Positions 7,886-16,545 of a stretch of 37,533 nt of DNA are shown in pieces. The position numbers were made by a program, and so were the translations under genes. Every line of letters starts with the position of its first letter. The first letter of the stretch is position 1. The notes under the pieces are model-generated. The model saw nothing but the letters and a program-made list of their open reading frames with translations, made no database searches and was not told where the DNA came from. Source of the stretch: Thiothrix sp. (lineage in GTDB: Bacteria > Pseudomonadota > Gammaproteobacteria > Thiotrichales > Thiotrichaceae); contig JAGRJD010000008.1 of NCBI GenBank assembly GCA_020442915.1, forward strand, positions 1-37,533, given 5' to 3'.

Positions 7886-7910
7886 GGAAAAGACCCCGTT
7901 TGTGTGCTGA
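7886..7910 (+). repeat. Near-perfect iteron copy downstream of rep
   Basis: GACCCCGTTTGTGTG at 7892-7906 differs from the iteron core at one base and keeps the flanking GAAAA on the left and CTGA on the right. It lies beyond the rep terminator, about 1.6 kb from the main array. Confidence 0.75.
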
Positions 7911-7969
7911 TATCCAGGGTTGCGGGGGATGTGGCCACCAGGCTCGAAGTCCTGGCGGCACATTCTGTC

Positions 7970-7979
7970 GGGGGGGGGG
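7970..7979. repeat. Ten-base G homopolymer
   Basis: Ten consecutive G lie three bases past the ygiC stop codon. The tract is outside coding sequence, so slippage there would not change a protein; it may be a sequencing-sensitive spot. Confidence 0.8.
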
Positions 7980-7982
7980 AGT

Positions 7983-9158
7983 TCAGTCGATCCGGTGGCT
8001 GACAAACCGGCCCAGATGGTTCACGATATCCCAACCGCGCCGGAAGCCCAGTCCACAGCCACCCTCGGCATAAAACACGCTGGACTGGTAGGAGCGCCCG
8101 TCTTCATCCTGTGGCAATTCAGCCAGCGCCTGATAGACCTTGCGTTGCTGGCCGTAATCTCCCCCCAGGGCGCGGATTTCATGCCCGGCGGCATCCAGCA
8201 GGGTGATATTGGCTCCGTGACGCCCGAACATGGGCTTGACTGCCTGAGGCTGATTAGTGAGTGGCTGGGTATCCGTTGCCAGCAGGTAGGGTGAATCCGG
8301 GAACAGCTCATACAGCACCCTGAGCATGCCTTTGCTTTGAAACAGCAGGGTATAGGCCGGATTCAGGACGATGCCTGTGCGGGCCTGGCTGATCTCGTCC
8401 AGCAGGCCGGTGAGGCCGTCGGATTGCAGGCCGATGTCTTCCCAAGGGTAGAGTTTGAACCAATAATCAAAACGGGTCTGTTCCGGGTCGAAAACGCCGT
8501 CTGCAGAAAAGGCCGCCTCATGCAGGTAACAGAAGCCGGTGCTGAAGCCGGCATCACCGGCCATCTGTTGCAGGAACAGGGCATCCCGTTCCTGCTCGGG
8601 CGAATTGTCCGGGCTGGAAAACAGAATGTTCTGGTATTGATAATGGTCGGGGAAACTTTCCGGATCATCATCCCCGGTGACCAGTCGCCGGAAATTGTCA
8701 CTGATGGCAGCATAGACGCTGTTGAACTGTGCATCCTCATCCATGCCATTGGCCAGCAGGTGGGCCCACTGTACCAGGGCGGTCTCAAACAGGGCATCCG
8801 TGGTGTCGGCATTAAACCCCAGCAGCCGGATCGGCAGTCCGTCGATGCCACCGGCAAGGTCAAAACGTCCGAACAGGTGCCGGTCGCCCTGTTCCCAGCT
8901 CTGCCGGATCTGGCTGCTCAGGTTGAAGGGGATGTCCAGTTCGTGCAAGCGTTCATTGTCAATTACTTGACCCGCCGCTTCCAGGTACATGTCGTACAGT
9001 TCATTGGCGGCCTGCCGGTAGGCTTCGGCCTCATGATCGCTGATCACCAGCAGCTCGTCGGCAACCCAGCTTTCCTGGGCCGGATCACCCCTGTCGGCAA
9101 TACCCAGTTCCTCCCCCAGTTCCAGGCTGATGGGGTTGACCTTTTCCGTGCTGACCAT
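7983..9158 (-). CDS. ygiC: YgiC/glutathionylspermidine-synthase-like ATP-grasp ligase
   Basis: 391 residues, close to E. coli YgiC (386). It resembles the synthetase domain of glutathionylspermidine synthase, an ATP-grasp C-N ligase; motifs such as RFDLAGG, GFNADTTDALFE, EAAFSADG, FKLYPWEDI, NPAYTLLFQSKGML and VKPMFGRHGANI are those expected. The amidase domain of the full enzyme is absent. YgiC-type proteins are thought to join amines or peptides rather than make glutathionylspermidine; the substrate is unknown. ATG 9158 is used, five bases after the ygiB stop, with GAGG upstream; a TTG at 9167 is possible but overlaps ygiB. It forms an operon with the preceding lipoprotein gene. Confidence 0.85.
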   Translation of the reverse strand: MVSTEKVNPISLELGEELGIADRGDPAQESWVADELLVISDHEAEAYRQAANELYDMYLEAAGQVIDNERLHELDIPFNLSSQIRQSWEQGDRHLFGRFDLAGGIDGLPIRLLGFNADTTDALFETALVQWAHLLANGMDEDAQFNSVYAAISDNFRRLVTGDDDPESFPDHYQYQNILFSSPDNSPEQERDALFLQQMAGDAGFSTGFCYLHEAAFSADGVFDPEQTRFDYWFKLYPWEDIGLQSDGLTGLLDEISQARTGIVLNPAYTLLFQSKGMLRVLYELFPDSPYLLATDTQPLTNQPQAVKPMFGRHGANITLLDAAGHEIRALGGDYGQQRKVYQALAELPQDEDGRSYQSSVFYAEGGCGLGFRRGWDIVNHLGRFVSHRID

Positions 9159-9163
9159 GGGCC

Positions 9164-9805
9164 TCAACGCCGTCTGCGGCCAAAACCGCTGCCGGGCCGT
9201 TTGCTACCGGAAGATGAAGCATTGCTGCCACCTCCGAAGAAGCCGGAACGGGGCTGACTGCGGTTCTGGGTGGTGGTTCTGTTGCTGGTGGCCGGGTTGC
9301 GGGTGCTGCTCATGGTGCTCTGGGCTTTCTGGGCCTGCTGCTGCTGATGTTGCTGGTAATTGGAGTTCCCCATCAGCTTGTTGGCCAGCATGCCGCCAAT
9401 CAGGGCACCGGCGGCTGAAGCCAGAATGGTTTCACCCAAGCTCAGGCCCTGATTCTGGGCGACCGGCTGGGTCAGCTGGGAGCTGCCTTCCTCCACCCGT
9501 TGTGCTTCTTCTTCCGCCAGCTGTTTCAGTTCCGCTTCGGTCAGGATGCGCTCGCTGCCATCCATGCCTTTGAGGATGGCACGGGTGCCTTCACTGGATG
9601 GGTATTTTTCCCGCAGTTCATAGGTATCCGGGCTGGTACCGGTCTGCTGGATGACCATGAATACGCCCTGTTCCTGGGCAGCATCGGCAATATTGCCGGC
9701 GTTATTGGCCTGGGAAGTCGGCATCTGGTCGCTGTTACACCCCTGCAATCCCAGCAGGGCCAGGCTGGAAACAGTGACGAACAGGGGGAAGGTACGCTTT
9801 TTCAT
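9164..9805 (-). CDS. ygiB: YgiB-like (DUF1190-type) lipoprotein
   Basis: 213 residues with a lipoprotein signal ending in LQGC (Cys23). The middle has an acidic helix (ILTEAELKQLAEEEAQRVEEG) and a small Gly/Ala-rich stretch (ASAAGALIGGMLANKLMG) of the glycine-zipper type. The last 60 residues are low-complexity, Gln-, Ser-, Gly- and Arg-rich, ending SGFGRRRR. Composition, the Gly-zipper and its place directly before ygiC match YgiB/DUF1190 proteins of the ygiBC operon, although sequence identity looks low. Location should be the outer membrane or periplasmic face. Function is unknown. Confidence 0.7.
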   Translation of the reverse strand: MKKRTFPLFVTVSSLALLGLQGCNSDQMPTSQANNAGNIADAAQEQGVFMVIQQTGTSPDTYELREKYPSSEGTRAILKGMDGSERILTEAELKQLAEEEAQRVEEGSSQLTQPVAQNQGLSLGETILASAAGALIGGMLANKLMGNSNYQQHQQQQAQKAQSTMSSTRNPATSNRTTTQNRSQPRSGFFGGGSNASSSGSKRPGSGFGRRRR

Positions 9806-10036
9806 GAAACAGACAGGCTCCGGAAATAATAAAAATCTTGCTGAACCTGAAGCTTAGGGAACGGGAATGCCAAAATCCATTGTCGCTGATCAGAAACGGG
9901 GAAATTACCGGGGATTCTGCCCGGTATTTGGTTTTTCTCCTGCCCGGTGCTGGGTGATCTTGTTCTGGTTTTGTTCTGCCCCCTATCATGAAGCAGCTAC
10001 TGAAAACCATATTTTGAAATGAAAGGGAGTGCCGTG

Positions 10037-10372
10037 ATGAGCCTTGTGCATATCGAATGGGGAAATCTGGAACGAAGCGAAGCCATTGAGCAGTATGTCC
10101 ATGAACGTTCGGAGAAGCTGTTCCTGCATGCACCGGGCGCCACCAAACTGGTCGTGCATTTCCAGATCATCAATCCCGTGCACAGTGCCGGTGTGCCGAC
10201 CCAGAAAGTGAGTATGGAGTTGCGTCTGCCCAAGCATCAGGATGTCCGTGCCGAGGAAGAAGGTAGTGACCTCTACAGGGGGATCCGGGAAACCAAGAAA
10301 GCCATCCTGGCACAGTTGGAAGGACGCAAGCAGGTCAGTCGGGTCCGTCCGGATCCGGGCACGGAGGCATAG
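10037..10372 (+). CDS. hpf: HPF/RaiA-family ribosome hibernation factor
   Basis: 111 residues, the size of short HPF/RaiA (ribosome-associated inhibitor, formerly sigma-54 modulation) proteins. These bind the small-subunit decoding region in stationary phase and stabilise idle ribosomes. The beta-alpha-beta pattern is visible: VHIEWGNLERSEAIEQYVHERSEKL, then KLVVHFQIINPVH, then VSMELRLPKHQDVRAEEEGSDLYRGIRETKKAILAQLE, which is typical of the family. ATG 10037 has GGGAG upstream; an ATG at 10019 is in frame but lacks a site. It is divergent from ygiB and convergent with arfB. Confidence 0.85.
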   Translation: MSLVHIEWGNLERSEAIEQYVHERSEKLFLHAPGATKLVVHFQIINPVHSAGVPTQKVSMELRLPKHQDVRAEEEGSDLYRGIRETKKAILAQLEGRKQVSRVRPDPGTEA

Positions 10373-10422
10373 GGGCATCTCCTGCCCCGCCGCTATGGTT
10401 GTCCGGGGTCTGTTCGCTGACA

Positions 10423-10848
10423 TCAGGTAGGGTCCTGGAAATCCACCCGAGCACGCCCCGTTTTGGTCTGGCTGCGCTTTTTCTTGTTTTCCAGCCGTCG
10501 TTTTTGTGAGCCTGGCGTTGGTCGGGTTGCCTTGCGCTGCCTGCGGGGGGCCGTCGCCTGCAGGATCAGCTGACGCAGCCGTTCCAGCGCTTCGAACCGG
10601 TTTTTTTCCTGGCTGTTATGTGCCTGGGCTTTGATGATGATCACGCCTGCGGTGGAAATGCGCTGGTCCGGCCAGGCCAGCAGGCGCTCCTTCCAGATTT
10701 CCGGCAGGGAGGAGGCCCGGATGTCAAAACGCAGATGGATGGCAGTGGCCACCTTGTTGACGTTCTGCCCACCGGAGCCCTGGGAATGGATGGGCTGCAG
10801 GGTGATCTGCCCTGCCGGAATGATCCGGTTTCCAGGCAGTTTCAGCAT
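10423..10848 (-). CDS. arfB: ArfB (YaeJ) ribosome-rescue peptidyl-tRNA hydrolase
   Basis: 141 residues. The release-factor-like domain carries the catalytic GGQ motif in HSQGSGGQNVNKVATAIHL. A basic tail (ATAPRRQRKATRP through ENKKKRSQTKTGRARVDF) is the part that enters the empty mRNA channel of stalled ribosomes in ArfB. It hydrolyses peptidyl-tRNA on ribosomes lacking a stop codon. ATG 10848 has GGGAG seven bases upstream; the frame is open to 10995, but the extra residues do not belong to the family. It faces hpf, 50 bp away. Confidence 0.92.
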   Translation of the reverse strand: MLKLPGNRIIPAGQITLQPIHSQGSGGQNVNKVATAIHLRFDIRASSLPEIWKERLLAWPDQRISTAGVIIIKAQAHNSQEKNRFEALERLRQLILQATAPRRQRKATRPTPGSQKRRLENKKKRSQTKTGRARVDFQDPT

Positions 10849-10993
10849 GATGTTTCTCCCGTGAGGTCGGTATGGTTTCACATGTGAAATTTTACGGGTC
10901 AACGGCTGAAAGTACAGCCGGAGTATCGGAAGGTGCTGTACCGGTACGGTGTTTCGGGCCATGTCAGGCTGACAGGCAACAGACATGAGGCAC

Positions 10994-11021
10994 AAAAAAA
11001 GAAGCCCGAACGGGCTTCTTT
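10994..11021 (-). terminator. Rho-independent terminator of the sulfatase/porin operon
   Basis: AAAGAAGCCCG and CGGGCTTCTTT form a perfect stem with a two-base loop; read on the minus strand it is followed by a run of T (complement of 10994-11000). It lies about 50 bp past the porin stop. Confidence 0.88.
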
Positions 11022-11068
11022 CAAAGCGCTGGTGTCATGGGAAATGACAGTCTGGTTTTTATTATGGC

Positions 11069-12052
11069 TTAAAAACCCAGGGAAAGCCCCAGGGTTGTCT
11101 TGTCGTAGGGGTCAAGGTCATGTTCTTCATGCTCAAGGAACAGCCGGGCTCCCGTACCCTTGTCCGGATTGCCCCCCAGGGTATAGGTGACATTGCCGAT
11201 CACGGCGGCATTGTCCAGGGCGTTGTTGTCGTGGTCTTTCTTGAAATAGCCGAGATTGACTGCCATTTTGGGAGTCACCTTGTATCTGCCGGCAACCGCA
11301 TTGACGGTATAGTCACCGGAAGGGTGGCCCGGATCGGTCTCATGGGTGGCACCGATCTGCCAGTTATCCGCCGTATAGCTCGCACCTACGGCTTTGCGCT
11401 GATAATCACCGGCAATCGTTTTGTCAAAGTCCACGATACTGGCTGCCGCCTTGAAGCCATCCCGTTTGTAGACCACCCGGACGGATTTTCCGTCCACCGA
11501 CTTGCCGTTGGCATCATTGGTGGACAGTATGGAAGGTGAAATATAAAAACCGGCGAAAGACGGGCTCCGCCAGGCGAAGACACCGGGCGCGTACAGTGGC
11601 TGGGCAGTCAGGCCACTGCTCTGGGTATAACTGCCGTTGACCGGGTTGTAGGTTTCCGTGTTTTCGAATATATCCAGGTGCCCGTAAACATCGGTCCGGA
11701 CACCGCTGGTGGTTCGGCCCATGACAAAGGTACCGATGTTGGCAGTGGGCACCACAATACGGGCGGTACGGATACGTGCTTCGTTGCTGTCCGAGGCATT
11801 GTCCGGGTTGGCCAGGTCGGAAAATTCGGCTTCCAGGGCGTAATTGGCTTTGAAATTGTCATAGGTCAGTGTGCCCTTGATGCCCAGCATGGCCTGACCG
11901 ACCCGGAAGCCGTCGTCCTTGCCATTGTTCAGGCTTTCCTGCTGTACACGCAGTTTGCCGTAGACATCCGGGCCTGACAGTTCGTCGGCGATGGCCTGAC
12001 CCATCACTCCGCTGGTGACCAGCAGGCTGGTCAGGATGAAAGGTTGCTTCAT
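11069..12052 (-). CDS. Gram-negative outer-membrane porin
   Basis: 327 residues with a signal peptide (cleavage near AIADE, residue 24). The mature chain alternates short amphipathic beta strands (YGKLRVQQES, AMLGIKGTLTYDNFKANYALEAEF, IGTFVMGRTTSG, KAAASIVDF) and ends GLSLGF, the C-terminal phenylalanine being the usual outer-membrane assembly signal. This matches 16-stranded general or substrate-specific porins (Porin_4 type). GGAGGAG lies seven bases before ATG 12052. It is the last gene of the sulfatase/TRAP unit, 38 bp after the sulfatase, so it probably lets the same solute cross the outer membrane. Confidence 0.88.
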   Translation of the reverse strand: MKQPFILTSLLVTSGVMGQAIADELSGPDVYGKLRVQQESLNNGKDDGFRVGQAMLGIKGTLTYDNFKANYALEAEFSDLANPDNASDSNEARIRTARIVVPTANIGTFVMGRTTSGVRTDVYGHLDIFENTETYNPVNGSYTQSSGLTAQPLYAPGVFAWRSPSFAGFYISPSILSTNDANGKSVDGKSVRVVYKRDGFKAAASIVDFDKTIAGDYQRKAVGASYTADNWQIGATHETDPGHPSGDYTVNAVAGRYKVTPKMAVNLGYFKKDHDNNALDNAAVIGNVTYTLGGNPDKGTGARLFLEHEEHDLDPYDKTTLGLSLGF

Positions 12053-12090
12053 CACTCTGCTCCTCCAATTGATTGTATGGCTGTTGGGAA

Positions 12091-13392
12091 TTAACGTTGC
12101 GGCATGTCTGCCAGCGTATAGATCAGACTGACCCTGGCTTCTTCGGGGACCGGAGGCACCTGTGCCGCCCAGTGCAGGTACTGCTCACGCATCGCAGCCA
12201 GTCGTTCCGGCTCACGTTTGGCCTGATTGGCCCGTTCGCGTGCATCTTTCACCACGTTGAACAGGTATTCATGCTCATCGATCTTGAGGTACTTCCAGTC
12301 GCCAAGGCGCAGTGCGCGCTGGTCCCGGTATTTCATGCGCCAGTACATCGGGCGCTCAAAAGGGCGGGATGGCTCCCTGAAGGTCGGTTGCATGGACATT
12401 CCATCCAGGGTGTGGCCTGCGGGCAGTTCCGCCCCGGCAACATCCAGAATGGTGGCGGTCCAGTCCATGGTCAGGCAGTGCTGGTCACAGCTGGCCCCCG
12501 GTGTCCGGATGCCTTTGGGCCAGTGCACGATGTAGGGTACGCGGATACCGCCTTCCGTCAGGTCCATCTTGCCGCCGACCAGGGGCCAGTTGTCCGAGAA
12601 GCGCTCACCCCCATTGTCACTGGTGAAGATGATCAGGGTGTCATCCAGCAGGCCGTTTTCCGTCAGGGCATCCACGATCCAGCCGATGCCTTCGTCCATC
12701 TCCCGGATCATGGTCTGGTAGGTTTCCACATTGCCGCCATCCAGATGTGAGATGTTTTTCACCACTTCCGGATCGATCCTGCCCTGGGCCCGGGTTTCCC
12801 AGGGCCAGTGCGGAGCGGTGTAGTGCAGGCTGAGCAGGAAAGGCTGGCCATCGGCAGCACGGTCACGCACGTACTGTGCCCCGCGCTGGGAGATCATGTC
12901 GGTGAGGTAGCCGGGTTCCTGATACGGCTCTCCGTCCAGCTCAAGGTCGGGTTTCTGGTCACGTCCGGTGTGTGAGTAATAGCCTACACCGCCAGACATG
13001 GGGCCGAAATGGTGCATGTAGCCACTTTTTTCAGGACCGAAATGCGGGCGGTAGCCCAGATGCCATTTGCCGATCAGGGCGGTGTGATACCCCTGTTCCT
13101 TGAGCAGGGACGGCAGGGTGGGAAGTTCCGGATGCAGGCCCAGTTCCGGGTTGCCTTTGGCATTGGCTGCCATGGGCTCCTCGCTGGCCCCGCGCACCCA
13201 GTACTGGTAACGCCCGGTCATGAGGGCAAAGCGGGTCGGGGAACAGACCGGGGAATTGGAATAGCCGTTGACATACTTCAGGCCGTTGGCCGCCAGCCGG
13301 TCCAGCACCGGCGATACCGGAACCCGGCCACCATAACAGCCGATATCCGCATAGCCGAGGTCATCCGCAACAATGAAAATGAAATTGGTCAT
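12091..13392 (-). CDS. Type I (formylglycine) sulfatase, cytoplasmic
   Basis: 433 residues of the alkaline-phosphatase-like sulfatase fold. Cys50 in the core CSPTR followed by LMTGR is the C-x-P-x-R signal for conversion to formylglycine; Asp10 and Asp11 (VADDLGYAD) and the TSDNGG motif supply metal ligands. It hydrolyses sulfate esters. No signal peptide is present, so it should act in the cytoplasm, unlike most arylsulfatases. The formylglycine-generating enzyme is not in this window and would have to be chromosomal. It sits between the TRAP permease (112 bp upstream) and a porin (38 bp downstream), which suggests the transported solute is a sulfate ester. The exact substrate is not readable. 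Confidence 0.9.
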   Translation of the reverse strand: MTNFIFIVADDLGYADIGCYGGRVPVSPVLDRLAANGLKYVNGYSNSPVCSPTRFALMTGRYQYWVRGASEEPMAANAKGNPELGLHPELPTLPSLLKEQGYHTALIGKWHLGYRPHFGPEKSGYMHHFGPMSGGVGYYSHTGRDQKPDLELDGEPYQEPGYLTDMISQRGAQYVRDRAADGQPFLLSLHYTAPHWPWETRAQGRIDPEVVKNISHLDGGNVETYQTMIREMDEGIGWIVDALTENGLLDDTLIIFTSDNGGERFSDNWPLVGGKMDLTEGGIRVPYIVHWPKGIRTPGASCDQHCLTMDWTATILDVAGAELPAGHTLDGMSMQPTFREPSRPFERPMYWRMKYRDQRALRLGDWKYLKIDEHEYLFNVVKDARERANQAKREPERLAAMREQYLHWAAQVPPVPEEARVSLIYTLADMPQR

Positions 13393-13430
13393 TAGAAGGT
13401 TCCTTGATGAGTTGCTTGGTTTTGCCGCTG

Positions 13431-13453
13431 CCTTCCCTCACCGGGAGGGAAGG
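13431..13453 (-). repeat. Intercistronic hairpin between TRAP permease and sulfatase genes
   Basis: Perfect nine-base arms CCTTCCCTC (13431-13439) and GAGGGAAGG (13445-13453) with a five-base loop lie 38 bp before the sulfatase start. There is no T-run, so it is more likely an RNA-processing or stability element than a full terminator. Confidence 0.55.
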
Positions 13454-13504
13454 GGTGACAGTGGGGGAAATCCCCATGCCGGGCACAGCCCGCTCCTGAG
13501 TTGC

Positions 13505-15451
13505 CTAAAGGGCCTGTTCGGCTGGCAGCAGCCTGGCCGGAGGCTGGCGCCGGTGATGCAGGAACAGGAGTACACCGCCCAGTGCAAGGCCGAGCAGATC
13601 CACCCAGAGCATGGGCGCAAACAGCATCACTGCCGCCAGGATGCGCAGCCCGATTTCCCAGGAAACCAGCCGGTAGGCATCACAGCGGCTCAAGGCGCTG
13701 CCAAGCAGGTACATGCTGAACACCAGTTTCAGGACCACCCAGAGCCAGGGCAGCCAGGCAAAGGGTACACCGGCCTGGTCCACCGTCAGCAACAGCGGGT
13801 TGTAGGCAAAGGCAAACGGAATGAAGAAAATCATGATCCCGATGCGGGAGGCGGTCACGCCGGTACCGATCGGGGAGCCACCGGAAATTGCCGCCGCCGC
13901 ATAAGCGGCTATCGCCACCGGCGGGGTGATGGTGGATGCGACCGCAATCAGGAACACGAACATGTGGGCCGTAAGCGGCTCCAGCCCCAGCGATTGCATG
14001 GATGGCAGGGCAATGGCTGCCACGGTGACATAGGCGGGCAGGGTGGGCATGCCCATGCCCAGCAGAATGCAGCCACCAGCCACGACAATCAGGGCCAGCA
14101 GCAGGGAATGACCCATGACGTTGCTCATCAGCACCCCGAACTTGACCGGAACCCCGGTGGCGGACAGGGTGGAAATCACGATACCGACCGCTGCAATGGC
14201 CATCAGCAGCTGGGCGAAGGTCTCACCTCCGTTGCGCAGGGCGTTGACCAGCCTGAGGGGTTGCGAGCGGATGTCCGGATTGATGAAGCTCAGGGGGAAC
14301 AGCAGGGCGATGGCGGCAATGGAGGAGCCTGAGGCCGAGAAGCCCATGACCAGCAGTACCACAATCAGCAGCAAGGGGCCGAAAACCAGAATCAGGTTCA
14401 GGTAATCCTGCAGTGTGGGAGGTGCCACTGCAGCAGAAGACGCATCCGCCCGGATGCCCAGCCGGCGTGACTCAAACATGATCATCAGGAACAGGCTGAG
14501 GTAATAGGCCACCGATGGCACCAGTACCGCCAGAATGATGGTGAGGTAACTGACCCCGACATAATCCGCCATCACCAGCGCGGCGGCTCCCATAATGGGG
14601 GGCATGATCTGGCCGCCGGTGGAGGCAGCCGCCTCGACTGCCCCCGCAAAATTGGGCGAAAAGCCGCGCTTTTTGATCATGGGAATGGTCACGACCCCGG
14701 TGCCGACCACATTGGCCACCGCACTGCCGGAAACCGTACCGAACAGACCGGAAGCCATGACCGCCGCATGGGCCGGTCCCCCGGCCGTCTTTTTCATCAT
14801 GGAAAAGGCGATGCGGATCATCGATTCACCGGCCCCGACCCCTTCCAGTACCGCGCCCAGAATGATGAACGGGAATACGGTGGTGATCACGATCGAGAAC
14901 GTGGAGCCGATGATGCCGGTGTCCAGACTGAACCACAGGTTCTGTGCCAGCAGTTCGTTGATGTCACCCATCTTGGTTTGCAGTGGGCCGGGCCAGTAGG
15001 GACCGGTAATCATGTAGAGGATGCCGATGACGCCGAGAATGGCTACCGGAAAGCCCCAGTAGCGCCAGCAGAAGAACAGGGACGCAGCCGCTGCACCCAG
15101 GGCAATCCAGCGTTCATAGGGACCGAACAGGAACATGGCCTCGTCAATTTCGATGCCGACATAATAGTATTTGACACAGGCCCACATCAGCATGGCGGTG
15201 GCAGCCAGGGCCAGCAGGTCCATCAGGCCGTCGAACCAGGGTTTGCCGGTACGCTTCAACCCCAGTGCCACCACCAGCACGCACAGGGCGAAGAAGCTGG
15301 CGCGGAAAAACACCATGGGAAAGGGACCGATGCGGAAATCACCGATGGCGGGCATCACATTCGCCAGACCATAGAGGGTCACCACCAGCGCCAGCACACT
15401 GGTAGTCAGCGTACGCCAACGCGGGGCAGGCGTCGATTCTGTACTGCTCAT
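13505..15451 (-). CDS. TRAP transporter fused permease (DctQ-DctM, TAXI type)
   Basis: 648 residues. The first 200 or so contain the small-subunit (four-helix) part and an extra hydrophobic pair, and the rest is the large 12-helix DctM-like part. TRAP signatures include GGPAHAAVMASGLFGTVSGSAVANVVGTGVVTIP (in two adjacent blocks) and MGMPTLPAYVTVAAIA, followed by ITPPVAIAAYAAAAISG. This is the 4TM/12TM fusion usually paired with TAXI-type binding proteins; it imports organic solutes by sodium symport in the inner membrane. Its start is five bases after the stop of the first TAXI gene, so the two are translated together. The other two TAXI proteins nearby have no permease of their own and may share this one. 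Confidence 0.93.
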   Translation of the reverse strand: MSSTESTPAPRWRTLTTSVLALVVTLYGLANVMPAIGDFRIGPFPMVFFRASFFALCVLVVALGLKRTGKPWFDGLMDLLALAATAMLMWACVKYYYVGIEIDEAMFLFGPYERWIALGAAAASLFFCWRYWGFPVAILGVIGILYMITGPYWPGPLQTKMGDINELLAQNLWFSLDTGIIGSTFSIVITTVFPFIILGAVLEGVGAGESMIRIAFSMMKKTAGGPAHAAVMASGLFGTVSGSAVANVVGTGVVTIPMIKKRGFSPNFAGAVEAAASTGGQIMPPIMGAAALVMADYVGVSYLTIILAVLVPSVAYYLSLFLMIMFESRRLGIRADASSAAVAPPTLQDYLNLILVFGPLLLIVVLLVMGFSASGSSIAAIALLFPLSFINPDIRSQPLRLVNALRNGGETFAQLLMAIAAVGIVISTLSATGVPVKFGVLMSNVMGHSLLLALIVVAGGCILLGMGMPTLPAYVTVAAIALPSMQSLGLEPLTAHMFVFLIAVASTITPPVAIAAYAAAAISGGSPIGTGVTASRIGIMIFFIPFAFAYNPLLLTVDQAGVPFAWLPWLWVVLKLVFSMYLLGSALSRCDAYRLVSWEIGLRILAAVMLFAPMLWVDLLGLALGGVLLFLHHRRQPPARLLPAEQAL

Positions 15452-15456
15452 GACGC

Positions 15457-16449
15457 TTATTCAGCCAGCAGGTCGGCAGGAATTTCGATATTCTGTTCCT
15501 GGTAGTAACGCACGGCACCGGGATGCAGCGGTGTGACCACAGCCCCGAAGCGCTGGTCGGCATGCACGCCCTTGAGCAAGGCGTTACCTTTTTGGGCTTC
15601 ATCCAGGTTGTCAAAATAGGTCTTGGTCATGTTGTAGGCGGTCTCTTCCGACAGGTCCTTGCGGACGGCCAGCATCATCACTGTCTCCCAGGTATGAACA
15701 TCTTCGTCCCTGTTGATCTGCCCGGAATAGGTTTCCTTGGGAATCAGGGCCTTGACCACCCCGATATCCTTGGGGGGTTCGACGGCACCCGCCAGTGACA
15801 TGATGCGGATTTCACGTGACAGGGACAGTTCAGTCAGGGCTTGTGACCCCAGGGGCTGGGGGGTGACCACCATGTCATACTGTCCGTCCCGGAAGCCCTG
15901 TAGCGCCACACCCCAAGGGGCCTTGATCCCCTTATAATCCTTGCCGGCTTCATAACCGGAAGCTTCCTTGATCAGGCTGATGATCTGCAGGTTTGCCGAA
16001 CCGGCGGGGGGGCCGATGTAGACCTGTTTGTCCTTGAGATCGGCCCAGGTCTTGATATTGCCATCAGCCCAGACAATGGGATGCAGAATACTGGCGGAAA
16101 AACCGAACAGGGAGCGGACATTATCGGTCAGGACCTTGCCTTTCTCGGCCCCCAGTTTGGCATAGGCACCCTTGCCTTCGCGCAGGTCCAGGTAGGCCGG
16201 TGGTGGCATGACGGCAGCATCCAGATTACCCTGGCCGATCTTCAGCAGTGACTTGGTCAGGGTCTGATCCATGGCCAGCTCGACATCAATACCGGCCTTG
16301 GACCAGTAAGGTGCCATGGTCTGGGGCAATAGACCGACCACGCTGTTGGTTCCACCGGTTTCCATCGAGACTTTTTCAGCCCATGCCGGCAGGGCACACA
16401 GGCTCAGGGCGGTGGTCAGTAACAGGGATTTCACAAACTTAACATGCAT
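15457..16449 (-). CDS. TAXI-type TRAP solute-binding protein 1
   Basis: 330 residues with a signal peptide ending ALPAWA (cleavage near residue 24). The mature protein shows TAXI-family features: VSMETGGTNSVVGLLPQTMA, a conserved YIGPPAGSAN block and LHPGAVRYYQEQ near the C-terminus. TAXI proteins are periplasmic receptors that deliver solute to a fused TRAP permease. AGGAG stands six bases before ATG 16449. It is the first gene of the run TAXI-permease-sulfatase-porin and diverges from lysR across 139 bp. It is clearly related to, but more distant from, the other two receptors. Confidence 0.93.
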   Translation of the reverse strand: MHVKFVKSLLLTTALSLCALPAWAEKVSMETGGTNSVVGLLPQTMAPYWSKAGIDVELAMDQTLTKSLLKIGQGNLDAAVMPPPAYLDLREGKGAYAKLGAEKGKVLTDNVRSLFGFSASILHPIVWADGNIKTWADLKDKQVYIGPPAGSANLQIISLIKEASGYEAGKDYKGIKAPWGVALQGFRDGQYDMVVTPQPLGSQALTELSLSREIRIMSLAGAVEPPKDIGVVKALIPKETYSGQINRDEDVHTWETVMMLAVRKDLSEETAYNMTKTYFDNLDEAQKGNALLKGVHADQRFGAVVTPLHPGAVRYYQEQNIEIPADLLAE

Positions 16450-16545
16450 GTTTTTCTCCTCCAGAATGCAAGATGGGCACTGCTCTCTCCGACAGGACCC
16501 GAGGGCCAGAATGGCCTGACTGCCTATTTGAAAGATTTTTTAACC

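Noticed and set aside
7970..7979. Phase-variable gene through the G10 tract
   Set aside because: The tract lies past the ygiC stop and outside any coding region.
13373..14332. Long plus-strand frame of 319 residues, rich in Gly, His and Gln
   Set aside because: It is antisense to the TRAP permease gene, with the odd composition typical of shadow frames.
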